Origin: Bryoerythrophyllum caledonicum
Taxonomy: Eukaryota > Streptophyta > Bryopsida > Pottiales > Pottiaceae
Direction: 5' to 3'
Assembly: GCA_963971425.1 (NCBI GenBank)
Contig: OZ020515.1
Span: 22,254,637-22,318,636 of the forward strand
Length of the DNA: 64,000 nt
Shown here: piece by piece, positions 11,832 through 23,837 of the stretch
How the letters are laid out: each line of letters starts with the position of its first letter
How positions within the stretch are numbered: the first letter of the stretch is position 1
Program-made: the position numbers and the translations under genes
Notes under the pieces: model-generated
The model's database searches: none
Seen by the model: only the letters and a program-made list of their open reading frames with translations
Told to the model about the DNA's origin: nothing

Positions 11832-11945
11832 AACCCTAAACCCTAAACCCTAAACTGTGAACCGTGAACCATGAACCCTAAAACCCTAAACCCTAATCCT
11901 AACCCTAATCCTAGAACCCTAAATCCTAAATCCGAAACCCTAAAC
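11832..11945. repeat. Interstitial plant-type telomere-like repeat
   Basis: A perfect run of three CCCTAAA-type units (11832-11855) is followed by a degenerate run (11874-11945) with CCCTAAA, CCCTAAT and CCTAAC variants. Decayed derivatives such as GTGAACC lie before and between them. The unit is the Arabidopsis-type telomere repeat. Here it is internal and degenerate, so it is either an ancient chromosome-end or repair scar or a seeded microsatellite. Confidence 0.8.
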
Positions 11946-11949
11946 ATTG

Positions 11950-12990
11950 ATGCACAATCCAGCCTGAACACGGAAGCTGTACCGGAATTCATAGGACCGG
12001 GTTGCGGTACTTCTAAGAGCATCTGCTCAGTTATTTGTGCACGTATCTTCTCAAGCATCCATATAACTTCTGTTGAACTAGGAAATTTTGGAGATTATTC
12101 TAATTGGTAACGAATGCCGATGTTCTACTTGAGTCTTGTAATGCCAGATGAACAATACTAGTAGTCAGTAGAGGGCCCACTCCTTTCCTTGGGTAGGGTA
12201 TAATTTAATTCACAAAGGTGAGTACGAGAAGTCCAATACGATTACATTATACTGTGATTTAGTCTAAGACGTGATACAACCCTAGTATATTCAAAGATAC
12301 ATCATGGGGCATACTTCATCTTCCGTCTTCTAATTTGCACTACTCTAGGAAGTAGATGGTATCCTTACAATACGGTCATCCCAAGAGTACGAGCCTTTCA
12401 TTATCATGAGTGGAATGTGGCCTCGGTCGTGGGCACGTCAAAAAATGCGCACTATCATGATGGTGTACAACAGTTAGTTTGAAGGAGCATACATGCCCAA
12501 GATTCGTTTCAAATTTGAGCACCTGAATTTTCCCTCTAGGAGATGATGGAAAGGTTGATAAGAGTATCCTTCAACTCAGCTCTCATCCTTTTTTGCTCTG
12601 GAGGTTTGGAATACTGTGGGAGCTGAGCGAGTTAGTGAGAGTGTTTGCATGCGCGACATCGTGCTAGATAACTGTAGGGAAACGATTCGACATTATTCCA
12701 GGAATGTTAAGTATGTTTCCTCTAAAATTTCGTATCCGCTGTCTATTTGTGAGGATTGGTGAAGATTGTGTTGCATTCTGCCCTTTGAGCCGATCGAGAG
12801 CTATCGTGTAGTGATTCTGTAACTAATTCGTCTCCTCAGATAAAGTCATAGCCCGGAAGCCGTAACTAAATTCGTCTCGAGAATTTATATGGCGTAATTT
12901 CTTGGCGTTTGAATCCGTACTGTTAACCGGGCTTTGCAACTGTATCTCTCAGCCATACCCGCGAATATTCCGTACGGTTGGTGATTCGAT
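11950..12990. other. No gene seen
   Basis: About 1 kb of mixed-composition sequence lies between the telomere-like tract and the first palindromes of gene B. No supported reading frame, repeat or RNA gene is visible. Its right part may hold the promoter or a 5' untranslated exon of gene B. Confidence 0.45.
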
Positions 12991-13008
12991 CAAGGCAACA
13001 AAATCCAA

Positions 13009-13305
13009 CCGGAGATCTCCGGCTGTTCATGCCGTGGTAGTCTGGATTCTTCCATGCTCACTTGCAAACCAGGGTTGCTACCCATGAATTTAGTGGCCGT
13101 CATATTCTTCGAACGCAGGATTCCCGGAGATCTCCGGCTACTCTAGTGTGAAATGTTCATAGTGAGTTTCCTCGGCAGCCTGGTTCTAATTAACCAGAGA
13201 TCTCCGGTTAGATACGAATGGAACTTTTAGTTCGACCCTTCTCTTCCTTACTTAAACAAGAAGTCGTCGTTGTTGATCATTCACCACTCAGGCGGAGATC
13301 GCCGG
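13009..13305. repeat. Palindrome cluster at the 5' end of gene B
   Basis: Copies of CCGGAGATCTCCGG lie at 13009 and 13124 (perfect), 13194 (one change) and 13292 (two changes). Two more lie inside or beside the first exon at 13819 (perfect) and 14809 (one change). The spacing and position mirror those in front of gene A on the opposite strand. Confidence 0.85.
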
Positions 13306-13403
13306 CTAGCCCATCCGACGATATTGACGTTGGTCATCCAATTCGTTTCTACATACACTCATTTTCTCATTGAGGGCATCAGCCACCAGCCGATCATCCA
13401 CCG

Positions 13404-14835
13404 ATGCAGCACGGGAGTATGTCTGACTCAGATTGGTGGGAGAGTGACTCGGAAGACCTTGCCATGGTCGCAGCACAGTGCCCCAATTTTGGACATGTGA
13501 ATTACACGAAAGAAGATGATCCATGCCAAGAGTCTACTGGAAGGTCGGAGGTTCTGTGGTCAGGAATGTCTGTGAACCTCATGAGGCCACGTTGAGGCGA
13601 AATAGGAGAAGCGTCCATTGTTGAGGTTCACCCCGTGGGACAATGGCTTGGAGTTGACATACCGGTTGATTCCAGTGAGTTCGTATTACTTAGACCAATG
13701 GCCATAACGTCCACGGCGGAAGAATTACCACTCATTCCCTTGCAACGCGGATACAAATCACTTGTTCACACACTTCGGCGGACCATCTTGTGGACAAGGG
13801 TGGATGTCATGGTTCCAACCGGAGATCTCCGGTCCAACGAGTCCCCATTCGTACCACAGGAGCGATGGGTTGGACTTGAAGTGCAGAGGTTGGACGGAAA
13901 TGGGTTGGTGTACTACTCTGGGAGAATCATGGCCGCGTTACCATCGGATCATTTCCGAAGTGGATGCTTGGGAGAAGATAATATTGGTGTAATTGTCCTC
14001 GATGTTTTTGTGGGGGACTCGGAGAGAATAATGAGTCATGAATCGTGGCCCATTCTTGAATGTCGTTTTTCTTCCGGGCGGTCTTTGAAATGCACAATTG
14101 ATCATTTCGCATCCCTGCCTTTACAACCTGATTCTTGTGCTCATTTGGGGGGTCGTGTGAAGGAGCCTTACCGCTTCATTTTCCGACATCAAGACGTTAA
14201 CAAGAAGGAATCCTTGTACACCAAGAAAACCACGGACGACGAAATTCGCAAAGTCAGCTCGGAAAGGTGCTGTCCCAAACGATGCTGCCAATATTTTCAA
14301 CAATCCCAGACTCTCTCTGTTAGATAGAAATTCTATGACAAATCCTTTGAAGACGGAAAGGAGTATGCAATCTTTGTAGGCAGATAGTTCCACTCCATTG
14401 ATGGGGAGTGGAAGAGAAAGTACGTTACGCTCTTGGGAGAGGAGGTCTGCTCTGTTGCATGGTATACGATCCATGGAATTCGGAAGTCCACATTTCATAC
14501 GTACATCGGACATTTCAGTAGAGAAATCATCAATGCAACTCACGGTAACAAGGGCATCAAACGCCCACGGCTAGCCATTATACAAGCCATGGGGTCAATG
14601 ACGTCCATTATTAATGACAACGCGGATCAAATGCCTCACCAAATGCGGAGCGTCGGGAATGGTCGGATTGACACTCTCAAGTATCTTCCTGCTGGAAACA
14701 ACTGGAAGAAAATTCGAGCCAACATCAATGATGTACCTTATCAGTCCCTGCATATTGCTATGGATTCGTACTCTCCTTCCTTAGTCGATCGACGTCCTAG
14801 TTTCTGTACCAGAGATCTCCGGTTGGGTCATCGTT
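13404..14835 (+). pseudogene. Gene B, 5' exon (N-terminal part of DUF7869-type protein)
   Basis: From the ATG at 13404 (context MQHGSMSDSDWWESDSEDL) a single frame of about 475 codons runs to about 14830, interrupted only by a few in-frame stops. The first 270 residues are unrecognised. From about 14268 the text matches what I know of the N-terminal region of DUF7869-type proteins: a Cys cluster (CCPKRCCQYF), then GEEVCSVAWYTIHGI, THGNKGIKRPR and ADQMPHQM. This region is thought to bind zinc and precede the transposase-like core. A palindrome lies in the coding frame at 13819. The 3' end meets an intron whose acceptor is probably near 14938. The product would be nuclear and element-encoded. 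The decay means this copy is unlikely to be active. Confidence 0.6.
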
Positions 14836-14989
14836 GACATGCATTGACCTTCAATTGATTAACTCTGTAATTCGCACTGTCTATTGGATTGTTCTTCAGA
14901 ATATCTCCTCTCATTGGGATATTATTTCATTTTGCAGACAAACGACTCCTACAGTCTCCTTCCTGTAAGTTAGTCCACAGTTAGTAGGG

Positions 14990-16260
14990 TAAGGAAGGAA
15001 TTCTTTGGGAATGTTGCTATTCAGCCATCTGGAAGCACCTTTGCAAAATGTAGTACTTGTGATGAGTTCAATCAATTCTTACTGACGACTCCAAGGAGAA
15101 CGCCCGCATACGAGCTATTCTATAGCAATAGGCAGGCTCACTTTAATCACCAACAATCATGCAGGAAGCTTTACACGACATGGAAAGAGGAGTCGAAGGC
15201 GAAGCCGCTGACCTTTCTTTGTGTCATTCACGACAAGATGGACACTGCAAAGACGGCCCTTCCACGCATGTGGAGGACCACTTAGGCGACATCTGATCTC
15301 GGATAGCTTCCCATGAATGTGACTAGAATGGTGGCACACGGTCATGTCGACGGAGCGTATGCTCACTATGCTCCTGCTTTATGGCCTGGAGATTCGAACG
15401 CCACCATCTCCTCCATGACAAAACTTTTTAGGCCGCTTGAGGGAGCACCTCTACATGAGACGCGCGCGCTCTTCGAGCACCTGCCTCCAAACTCGATGTT
15501 CACGGCGCTCATGAGGGGAAAGAGCAGGTGCGTCGACGCTTTAGAGCCCATGGAGCCCAGTGCTTTTAAGGGACCGAAACTGTTGCCACCGAAATTGTTT
15601 CTACATCTCGACAACTCAGCAAAGGACAACAAGAACCAATACTTGATGGCATTCTTATCACTGCTAACAACTCGATGTGTTTTCAAAGAGATTCAGGTTG
15701 GCTTCTTGGTGGTCGGACATACGCATGAAGATATTGATGCTTACTTTAGTCATCTATCGAAAGAACTGAAGAAAAGTTGTACATATATTCTAGCGGATTT
15801 GATGAAGGCATTCATGAAGTCATAGAAACTAGCCTTCATGCCGGAAGTTATCCAAGAAGTGGCCGAATTCAAATCGTACGTCGATGGCTATCTATGCAGC
15901 GGGGCGGCACGTCTGGTGAGACTAAGTGATACGCATCTCTTCTAGTTCTACGTTGACAATGATGGTGTTCCGGTCATGAAGTTCAAGAAATCTGCCGTTG
16001 ACGCAGAGTGGTTACCCACAAATAGAGAGCCGATAAAACTCTGGAAGATAGATGACAGTGGACGTCCCATGCTTCCAACACGCTCTCCCAAACCCGTCCC
16101 TTTCAAGCCCATATGGGGTAATGAGAAGCAAAACCCGGTCGGAAACCAAGATGTTGCCAGAGACAAGACCAAAAAAGCGACAGAGAACAAAAATTTCATA
16201 AAGACGGGGCTTCGGAAGTACGTGGACAACTCGGCGTCCGGAATGTCAAAGTGCCCTGGG
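14990..16260 (+). pseudogene. Gene B, DUF7869 transposase-like core
   Basis: One frame spans the region with several in-frame TAG codons and no obvious frameshift. Recognisable text in order: a Cys pair (KCSTCDEFNQFLL), CVIHDKMDTAKTALPR, MVAHGHVDGAYAHYAPALWPGDSN, LHLDNSAKDNKNQYL and GFLVVGHTHEDIDAYFSHLS. The Asp of LDNS and the His/Asp positions of GHTHEDID form the RNase-H-like acidic core seen in DUF7869 proteins, which are repetitive, transposon-like genes in algae, bryophytes and animals. The following part (FYVDNDGVPVMKFKKSAVDAEW...) leads to a donor near 16259. The rest of the protein resumes at 24311, after a GTCC microsatellite and a nested transposon. Strongest match in the left half of the window, although 'transposase' is inferred from the family. 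Confidence 0.7.
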
Positions 16261-16267
16261 GTTGTTC

Positions 16268-16325
16268 GGCCGTCCGTCCGTCCGGTAGTGTCCGTCCGTC
16301 CGTCCGGTTGTCCGTCCAGTAGAGG
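16268..16325. repeat. (GTCC)n microsatellite, left of nested element
   Basis: Tandem GTCC units with a few interruptions. A matching patch lies at 24255-24292. Both are on the same strand, so they look like one microsatellite in a gene B intron split by the insertion between them. Confidence 0.75.
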
Positions 16326-16429
16326 CTGTTGTCTGTCCGATAAGGGTCAACCCTGGTTTGAACATGACTCAAGGTAAATCAATTTATCCACTGCCACCAA
16401 GGCGACTACGTGGCTGACACGTCGTCAAC

Positions 16430-16482
16430 AGGGTCGCGCGCGTACAAACAGGGGGGGCGGAAGCGTGAAGGGGTCGGGCGCA
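16430..16482 (-). repeat. Left subterminal GC-rich array (inverted), running into the gap
   Basis: GGTCGCGCGCGTAC and GGGGTCGGGCGCA are reverse complements of the TGCGCCCGACCC-type units in the arrays at 20035 and 23838. The array is cut off by 200 N, so its length is unknown. The gap probably exists because the array is repetitive. Confidence 0.6.
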
Positions 16483-16682
16483 NNNNNNNNNNNNNNNNNN
16501 NNNNNNNNNNNNNNNNNNNNNNNNNNNNNNNNNNNNNNNNNNNNNNNNNNNNNNNNNNNNNNNNNNNNNNNNNNNNNNNNNNNNNNNNNNNNNNNNNNNN
16601 NNNNNNNNNNNNNNNNNNNNNNNNNNNNNNNNNNNNNNNNNNNNNNNNNNNNNNNNNNNNNNNNNNNNNNNNNNNNNNNNNN
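16483..16682. other. Assembly gap of 200 N
   Basis: Exactly 200 undetermined bases, a conventional gap size, so the true length is unknown. By comparison with the second copy it should hide the rest of an array and the promoter of accessory gene copy 1. Confidence 0.95.
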
Positions 16683-16826
16683 GCGCTTTGGCCTGCAACT
16701 GCCATGTGGCGGCTGCTTGCTAAGCACTATTGGGAAGTGGGTCCCAAGATCTATTGACATCCCTTTCCATCCCGGTGTCTATTGACATCCTTTTACTCCC
16801 GGTGCCCCTTCACGCTTGTTTCAAGC

Positions 16827-17778
16827 ATGGACTCAAGTGGGCCTTCTGAGATTCGGGCTTCCGAGAAGAAAATGAAGAAAGGACAGCGTGATGCGGGACA
16901 AGACGCAACCACAAGCAGAAGAAACGCATTCACATAATCATCGATGGTGAGTTGAAGGCATTTCGAGGCTGGGAGATGTACCAAATCCGTGGACATTTAC
17001 ACAGTGTGCAAAGTACATTGCCTGGTGTCATTTGGGACGAATGTGGCCGCATTCGCGGTATTTGCAACTTCGGAAATACGACAAGGGTAATTTAAATTAC
17101 TGCACCAATGAAGTATTCAGAGAACGGTGCATCCAAGCGTACCAGCATATCTACAACACGGCAAAGGTTCACCGGAACGAGGTGAATCTATCCATTTAAC
17201 ATATGGTGTATCCTGAGATTATACTCGGAGTAGTAGTCGATTGGAGGACGATGGAAATACAACCAAACTCCAAGATGACACCAATATCCACGGCGTCACT
17301 ACCAATAGAGCGCAAGTTTCAGGGCGAAGCTCTAGGAAAAAAGGCGAAGGAAGTTGAAGTTCCAAACGAGGAAGTCGTGTGGTCTGACACTTCCAGTGAC
17401 CACTCGGACACTAGATGCGACCCATCTAGTCGCAAGGAGATTGAGGGCTTTATTAAATGCCATTGGCTAGATTCTGCCCTCCAAGAAACACCGACAATTG
17501 GAGAAGATTCCGGCAAGGAAGAAGATCAAACTGAGATGGACGCGGTTGCATATGAGAACATCAATGAAAACCTAGAGTCTTCTGATGATGTTCCAACTGG
17601 ACGAGAGGCTCATCTTCAGCTTCTTGCTAAATATGAGCAGAGTTTACAGGAAAACAAGAATCTGGTAGAAGAAGCCAACCGCAACAAAGAAGAACTTCAA
17701 AAATTACGCACTATACTCCAAGAAAAGGACATTCAAATCCAGGAATACGCGAAGTTGGTGTTTACTTTAAAGTCGTAG
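16827..17778 (+). pseudogene. Accessory gene of the composite transposon, copy 1 (broken)
   Basis: Copy 1 starts with ATGGACTC at 16827, in a Kozak-like context, and aligns throughout with copy 2 at 18884. The shared 5' leader begins GCGCTTTGGCCTGCAACTGCC in both. The first part is basic, followed by a Trp-rich block that is conserved between the copies at DNA level (WTFAQCAKYI.WCHLG in copy 2). The last 191 codons (17203-17778) are open. They begin with PEIILGVVVDWRTME, continue with an acidic Ser/Asp-rich linker and end in a Gln/Glu/Lys heptad-like coiled coil (ENKNLVEEANRNKEELQKLRTILQEKD). No known family is recognised. A basic, possibly DNA-binding head and a dimerising tail would suit an accessory factor of the transposase. 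The 5' half is damaged in about two places. Confidence 0.5.
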
Positions 17779-18639
17779 AATTTGATAGCAATGGAAGTAG
17801 TGCCATGAATGATAAACGGGCAATTTTGTAACATTTTGAAATCATAGACCTTGTGAATTTTGTAAATTGCACTTCATTTGTAAATGGCTTTAGTTCAAAA
17901 CAATATTGTTTATCTCTGACGTTAATCAAGTTTGTATGGTTCAGCATGTTTTATAATTTGGCTAGATGTAATAAAGTGAATGTTCTATACAGTCTTGTAT
18001 AGGTTTAAATTATATATTTGATGAATGTGTTATGATCTTCCATGATTGTACAACTTCATGCACCCTAGTCAATAAATTAAATTCACTTTTGTCTAATATT
18101 TGATAACCGACTACAATAATCTACAGTATCATCGAGAATTTTTTTGTAGTGGAATTTATATCATGTGTTGAAGAATAAAACTTAAATTTTTGTCTCAAAC
18201 ATGTCAATCATAAGACTAAACAATAAAAACCATGTTACTTTCTTGCATAATAAATGATTTGGGATGAAACAAAATCCCCAATATTAATGCAACATTATTA
18301 TTCTTGGTTGAATTATATGTAACTAATTGCAACGGCCTTCCAAATGATAAGAGATGGCATTCTACCATACAAATTATCCATATTATATCTTAATATGAGT
18401 ATAAGTTTGCGGAACAAATCATTGAGCATGCTAATTGAAGGTACTAACTCTCCCCAAAAAATCATTAAGTAAGCATAAGTATTGTGTGCCTAAGTAAGTA
18501 TCAGTATTGTATAAGTAAGTATAAGTATTAAGTATTGTATGTGAAAGTATAAGTATTGTATAAGTAAGTATAAATTCAAGGCACTAGGTTATAAGTAGGT
18601 AGAAGTATTGTATGTCAAGTTCAAGGCACAAGTTCATGG
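17779..18639. other. AT-rich spacer inside the composite transposon
   Basis: No gene. The right part has short tandem AAGTATAAGTATTG-like repeats (about 18470-18620), which end directly before the GC-rich array that precedes accessory gene copy 2. Confidence 0.6.
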
Positions 18640-18730
18640 CACACCCCTCTCGCGTACGAGCGCAGCCCTCCAGCGTACGCGCGCCTCTTGGTCGTATGCG
18701 CCCGCCATAGGTCACTAATTTATTATAAAT
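18640..18730 (+). promoter_or_regulatory. GC-rich array plus TATA box of accessory gene copy 2
   Basis: Three to four degenerate units of the GCGTACGCGCGCC / TATGCGCCCGCC type (about 18645-18708) are followed after about 15 bases by TATAAAT (18724-18730). The ATG lies about 155 bases further on at 18884. The same order (array, TATA, leader, ATG) is seen before the transposase gene. Confidence 0.55.
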
Positions 18731-18883
18731 ATGAGATTTCAAAGTTACGGACCCCACTTCCTAGGCGCTTTGGCCTGCAACTGCCATGTGGCGGTTGCTT
18801 GCTTGGCACTTTTGGGAAGTTTTTTACGGTGTCTATTGACACCTTTGTATTTTGCCACCTTCGTATTCCTCCACCTCGTCACC

Positions 18884-19812
18884 ATGGATTCTGGACAACC
18901 ATCTACCACTAGCAGTCCCCACGGAAAGCGACAACGTGATTTACGTCAGGCACGCTCAAAGCAGAAGAAGTGCCTTCACGTGTTGATGGATGAGAAGTTG
19001 AAGGCATTTGCTGGTTGGGAGTCAGTTCCAACTCCATGGACATTTGCACAATGTGCAAAATACATTGGATGGTGTCATTTGGGGCACCTCTGGCCATACT
19101 CACGGTATTCTCTAATGCGACGTACAAACATGGCCAACTTGGGGTACTGCACCAATGAGTTCTTCAAGGAGCGTTGTATCCAAGCGTACCAGCACATTTA
19201 CGACGAGGCAAAATTGAGCCGCAATTCGGTAAATATTTCAATTTTAAGGATGGTTTACGCGGAGGTGGTACTTGGCGTACCGGTTCATTGGAGGACAATG
19301 GAAATCCAAACACACTCCAAGATGGCGCCAGTCATTGGATTAACAATACCGTTTGTGCGGAAGTTCCAGGAGAAGGTCTCGGGAAAACCATGGAAGTTGA
19401 ACCTTCGAATCAAACAATCGAGTGGTCTGCGTCTTCATCATCCGACTCGGATACTGGATGTCATCAGTCTGTGTGTAGGCAGCAAGAATTGTCCATCATA
19501 TCAGCGTCGAACCCTAAACCGTCGGTTTCACAACAAGTCGGAGATGCCACGAACTTGACAGATGCGGTACTTGAGGAGGGCGTGGATAATAAAAAAAAGT
19601 CTACGGAGGGTGACTGGGTGAGTCGTGACGATTATCTTCGAGTAAAGAAGCGACTATATGAAAGCTTGAACGTAATTGAGGATCTAGGAGAAGAGCTCGA
19701 TGAGAAGTATAATGAAATTGTAAAATGTCTTGAAGAAATTCAAGACTTGAAGGCACGAGTTCAGGAGAAAGACAATCTTCTTTCATTTTTTACTGGCTTT
19801 AAGGGATTCTAG
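18884..19812 (+). pseudogene. Accessory gene of the composite transposon, copy 2
   Basis: The ATG at 18884 has a strong context (ACCATGG). Text in order: a short Ser-rich head, a basic patch (GKRQRDLRQARSKQKK), a Trp/His-rich globular block (TPWTFAQCAKYIGWCHLGHLWPYS and GYCTNEFFKERCIQAYQHIYDE), AEVVLGVPVHWRTMEIQ, an acidic Ser/Asp linker, and a coiled-coil tail (YESLNVIEDLGEELDEKYNEIVKCLEEIQDLKARVQEKD). The copy is open apart from one change of frame around 19390, so it is nearly whole, about 300 residues. No family is recognised. Its conservation with copy 1 and its position before the transposase argue that it is part of the element. The AEVV-x-GV-x-V-[HD]-W text also appears in the unrelated-looking gene at 52041. 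Confidence 0.5.
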
Positions 19813-20034
19813 AACTACAACAGTACGAGAAATGCACATAGAGCAATGTTGAATTGTTTTGGAACAAGAGCTTTCTACAATTTTGTAACTGCCATTTAAT
19901 ATTGAGGGATATTTTGTATATTGAATAAAACCTTGTAAATTCAGTGGCATCATGTATATTTAGTGGATTTTTTATGAGATGTTTTACATATCAAAATGTT
20001 AAGTGTTGCAATGTTTCAATAGACCGTCAAATTA

Positions 20035-20199
20035 GTGCGCACGCCCCAACATTGTGCGTGCCCGGCCCCACTGCGTGCGCATTCGGCCCACAGCGTGCGC
20101 GCCCGGCCAACAGCGTGTGCGCCCGGCCACATAGAGAATGCGTCCGGCCACCCAGGTGCGCGCCCGACCCCAGATGCTCTTGCTCCAGCACTATATAAG
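20035..20199 (+). promoter_or_regulatory. GC-rich array and TATA box of the hAT transposase gene
   Basis: Six to seven units of roughly 22 bases (GTGCGCGCCCGGCCC type) end at about 20180 and are followed by TATATAAG (20192-20199). The transposase ATG is at 20389. The units match those of the terminal array at 23838-24130, so transposase binding could also regulate this promoter. That is inferred. Confidence 0.6.
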
Positions 20200-20388
20200 A
20201 ACTATATGCGATGTGCTTGACTCACCTCACATCCTTGGCTTCGTGTCCTGGAACTCCTTATTGGGCTTCTTGCATGAATCTACAAGTTTGTGAGTGACCT
20301 TTGGGTCAACATTTTCTATGCACACACAATTTCCTATTACTTTTGGCGGATTCTCTTTGGCACAACATTGCGCGCCAATTTTATTGTG

Positions 20389-23300
20389 ATGTCGTCTCAA
20401 GAAAGGGCTCAAACGAAGGAGTGGGCTCCATGGTACACATTTAACAAGAAGGATCAAGTGACATGTGTTTGGTGCAATTACACGTTCGCATACAAACGTG
20501 GGAGGTGCATGTCACACTATGGGTATCCACAATGGACGAAGACTTTGTGCACTAAGGCCCCAACAGTTGTTAAGGCCCGTTTTAAAAGATGCGGGAATAT
20601 TATTCCTACTAGGATGACCGAGGCGGAGATCGTTGGCCTTCCTAGCGCACCAACAACATGTTCCACTGAACCTTGTTCTAGCCAATCCATCTAAGAAGGT
20701 AGTTTCTTGGAAACTCAAAATGAGGAGAACACGCAGTCCACAAATCCTCTAAGCCAAGCAGCATCATCAACACCAAGATCTATACGACAACGGAGCTTTT
20801 CAGAGGCTTACCAAATAGAAAAACAAAAAGAGTTGGACAAATTATGGGCACATTTTTTTTATGAAGCCAACATTGCATTCAACGTGGTTAGACATTCGGC
20901 CTTCATCAAGGCCACCCTTGCAACGTCAAAGGCGGGTTTTGATTATACACCGCCATCGTACAATGCCATGAGGACGACATACATTGAGCCTCTAAAAAAA
21001 AAGTGAAAGACCTTGTGGACAAGAAGACCGGCGTAGATATTGCCAAGTATGGGGCAACAATATGCTCGGACGGGTGGGACAATGTTACACGTCGCCCTCT
21101 CATGAATATCATGCTCGTATGTCCAATGGGTGATATCTTCTTGGGGTCTATAGACACCACGGGTATGAAGAAATCTACGGCATATATAGGGGACCAATTG
21201 AAAAGTTTTATCCGTAAGGTTGGACCATTGAATGTGGTCCAAGTGTGCACCGATAATGCTTCAAACATGTTGGAGGCAATGAAGAAGGTCAACGATGAGT
21301 ACCCGCACATATATACTCAAGGATGTTGTGCACATATTTTGGACCTCCTCCTCGAGGACTGGGGGAAGGAAGGCATGTTTGCAGACCTCGTCGAGAAGGC
21401 AAAACAGATCGCATTGTATATCCGGAACCACCATGTGCCCATGGCCCTTTTTCGTCGATTTTTGCCAAAATTGTTTTTGTTGTGGCCAGCAGCAAGAAGG
21501 TTTGCATGCAATTACATAATGATCCATCGTCTGTTGGAAGTGAAGAATGCCCTAGAGATGGTTGTGATAGACCCAACATGGATATCCTACATATCCTCTC
21601 TTTTCGATAGGCAAAACGGGCACCGTGCCCATGCGAAGGCATCGCAAGTACGAGCCACCGTTCTAGACAAGACTTTCTGGCATCGCTGCACTAACTTTGA
21701 ATTTGTAGTGGCACCAGTACTAAAGGCATTGCGGACTTTTGATGGTGACACTCCGGCAATGGGAATTGCTTGGCTGACCATGAACAAGTTAAACGAGCAC
21801 GTGTTCAAGCTGCGCAATGCGCCATTCAACATGCTTGACGGAATTGCAACTCGCCTTGAAGGATCATTCCTACGGCGTTGGGAGATGATGACAACAGATC
21901 TCCATTATGCAGGGGCTTTATTGAATCTTTATCTAGCCAATAACTTGCAAATTCAAAACAATGGTGAGGCCAAAAGGGCCCTAAACAAGGTTGTTATGAC
22001 GCTCTGTGGTCCACTTGGAGTGTCTTTTTCGGTAGTAATGCTCGAAATCACGGAGTATGAAGAATTGTGAGGCCCATATTCACCGGAGGAAGCTGGGGAA
22101 ATTGAAAACATCAACCTCTTGCCTCACCAATGGTGGAACCGCGTGGGCGGGCAATCATTGCCTATCATTGCAAAGCGTATACTAGCACAAACGTGCTCGG
22201 CCTCGTCATGTGAGCGTAATTGGAGCATGTATTCGTTCATGCATAGTAAGAGCCGAAATTGCTTGGGAGTGCAGAAAGCGGAAGATTTGGTTTACATCTA
22301 TAGGAATAGTCGATTGCTCCGAGAACGTGCTCGACCAGACCCGATTCGATGGTATGAGGAGAATGTGCATTTGGAGGAGTCTGATCCAGATGGGGGACTT
22401 CCTTCAAACACAGAGGACGAGGGCTTGGAGTCGGATGATGAGGGTTACAACTGGATGGGCGGCAATTAAGAAGACCTTGCCGGTGACAACAACCCCGTGT
22501 CTGATCATAGCCCACCTAGGGGCAACTCTGCAAACAATGAGCACGGTGGAGATGTACTACATGACCATTTTCACAACGTCCACGGTGACCCAGTGGATCC
22601 TTTTCTATTTGATGAAGTCGACGCAGCGGCAGTCCATACTGTAGTAGAATTATTGGGTGAAGACCGTGCCCAAGAAGCTAGGGCAGGCGAAGATGGGTCG
22701 GCATTAAGGGCAATCTTGATGGAGATGACAACATCTCGGAGAATCAGTCTCCCAACTCAAACGGTTCTAGCGCCTTGGGCCCTTCTAGTGGCGATGGCCC
22801 TGAACTCGACGGTCATGGCATTGGCATTGCAGCAAACGATACATTTCCTCACGATGGAAACGAAGTGAGCAGTGCTGGAAACAATAATGAATCCCATGAG
22901 CCAATGGCCACCACGGGGTCCATTGAAGTTGTGAGAAGCAATGCGGTTTTGCCTCAAGCAATAGAACCGGACTCAGAGGAAGACATGCCACTCCAAGATT
23001 TGTTTTGGCAGCCATGTGCTCAAAGTACCGCATCGATCGGAAGAACTCTTTTACGCGTAAAGAAAAAGACCTCTTCAACAATAGTTTGGCCACCCGTCCA
23101 CCGTAGCGCACTCGGCCCAAATGGTGGTGTGGAGCGTGCGATACTAACCCCACAACTTCCTTCCGCGAGGATTGGGTCCTCTACTATGAGCAGTCATTTA
23201 GGGACACGGAGGGGCGAGAACAATGGTACTCTCCCTTTCTTCACGGGACCTTGGCAAAGTGGAACCTCGGAGAGAGTCATTGGAGCCAAAGGCAACCGCT

Positions 23301-23614
23301 CCAAAAACATGGATGGAGTAACAGACAAAAGGAAGAATATCCGAGTAAAACGACTTGTGAACGCTGCATCAACTACTGGAGCCGAGCTACAACGACGAAA
23401 CTTGGCCTCGGAGATTGAGGAGTACATGGCACCAGTCTTGGAAAATGCAGCGGAGAACTTCTCATCATCGGGCGATGATGCAGACAATGAGGATTGCGAT
23501 GAGGTACCTAGCGACAATACGGTGGTGCTTCGCGGGTTTTCTCTTCCCCAAAATGTTCGCCGATCAAAATGGAAGCGGAAACACAATGAAGAATCCTCAA
23601 GCTTAGATGATTAA
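20389..23614 (+). pseudogene. hAT-superfamily transposase with BED finger and acidic C-terminal extension
   Basis: hAT transposases cut and paste DNA using an RNase-H-like fold. Seen here: an N-terminal BED-type zinc finger (TCVWCNYTFAYKRG...MSHYG...C) and a DUF659-like catalytic start (CSDGWDNVTRRPLMNIML). A second Asp block follows (VQVCTDNASNMLEAMK), then the C-terminal dimerisation block with the catalytic Glu region (TCSASSCERNWSMYSFMHSKSRN), acidic text (ESDPDGGLPSNTEDEGLESDDE), and a long Ser/Asp/Asn-rich extension up to 23614 that hAT proteins normally lack. The frame is interrupted by in-frame stops TAA (20692), TGA (22068) and TAA (22467). There is a shift at a 9-A tract near 20993 and another change of frame around 22750. 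This copy is therefore inactive, although all core motifs survive. Confidence 0.8.
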
Positions 23615-23837
23615 AAGATGACGGACACGAGGGTACTACAAGTTAAAAGTGACTTTAGTGGTGTGGTGATAGCATGGTACAATAGTACCGCGGTTTTAAA
23701 ATATGTACTTGGTGTTGAGAGTGCCCATTCATGAAAGCACCACATTGAAATAAATAATTTTAATGTTAGAGCACCCTGGTACAATTGTATTATTTCAAAT
23801 TCTCTAAACCTCAGCCCTTTTGAGGGGCAGACGTAGT

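Noticed and set aside
16483-16682. Reading frames crossing the N run
   Set aside because: They exist only because N is treated as open. There is no sequence evidence.
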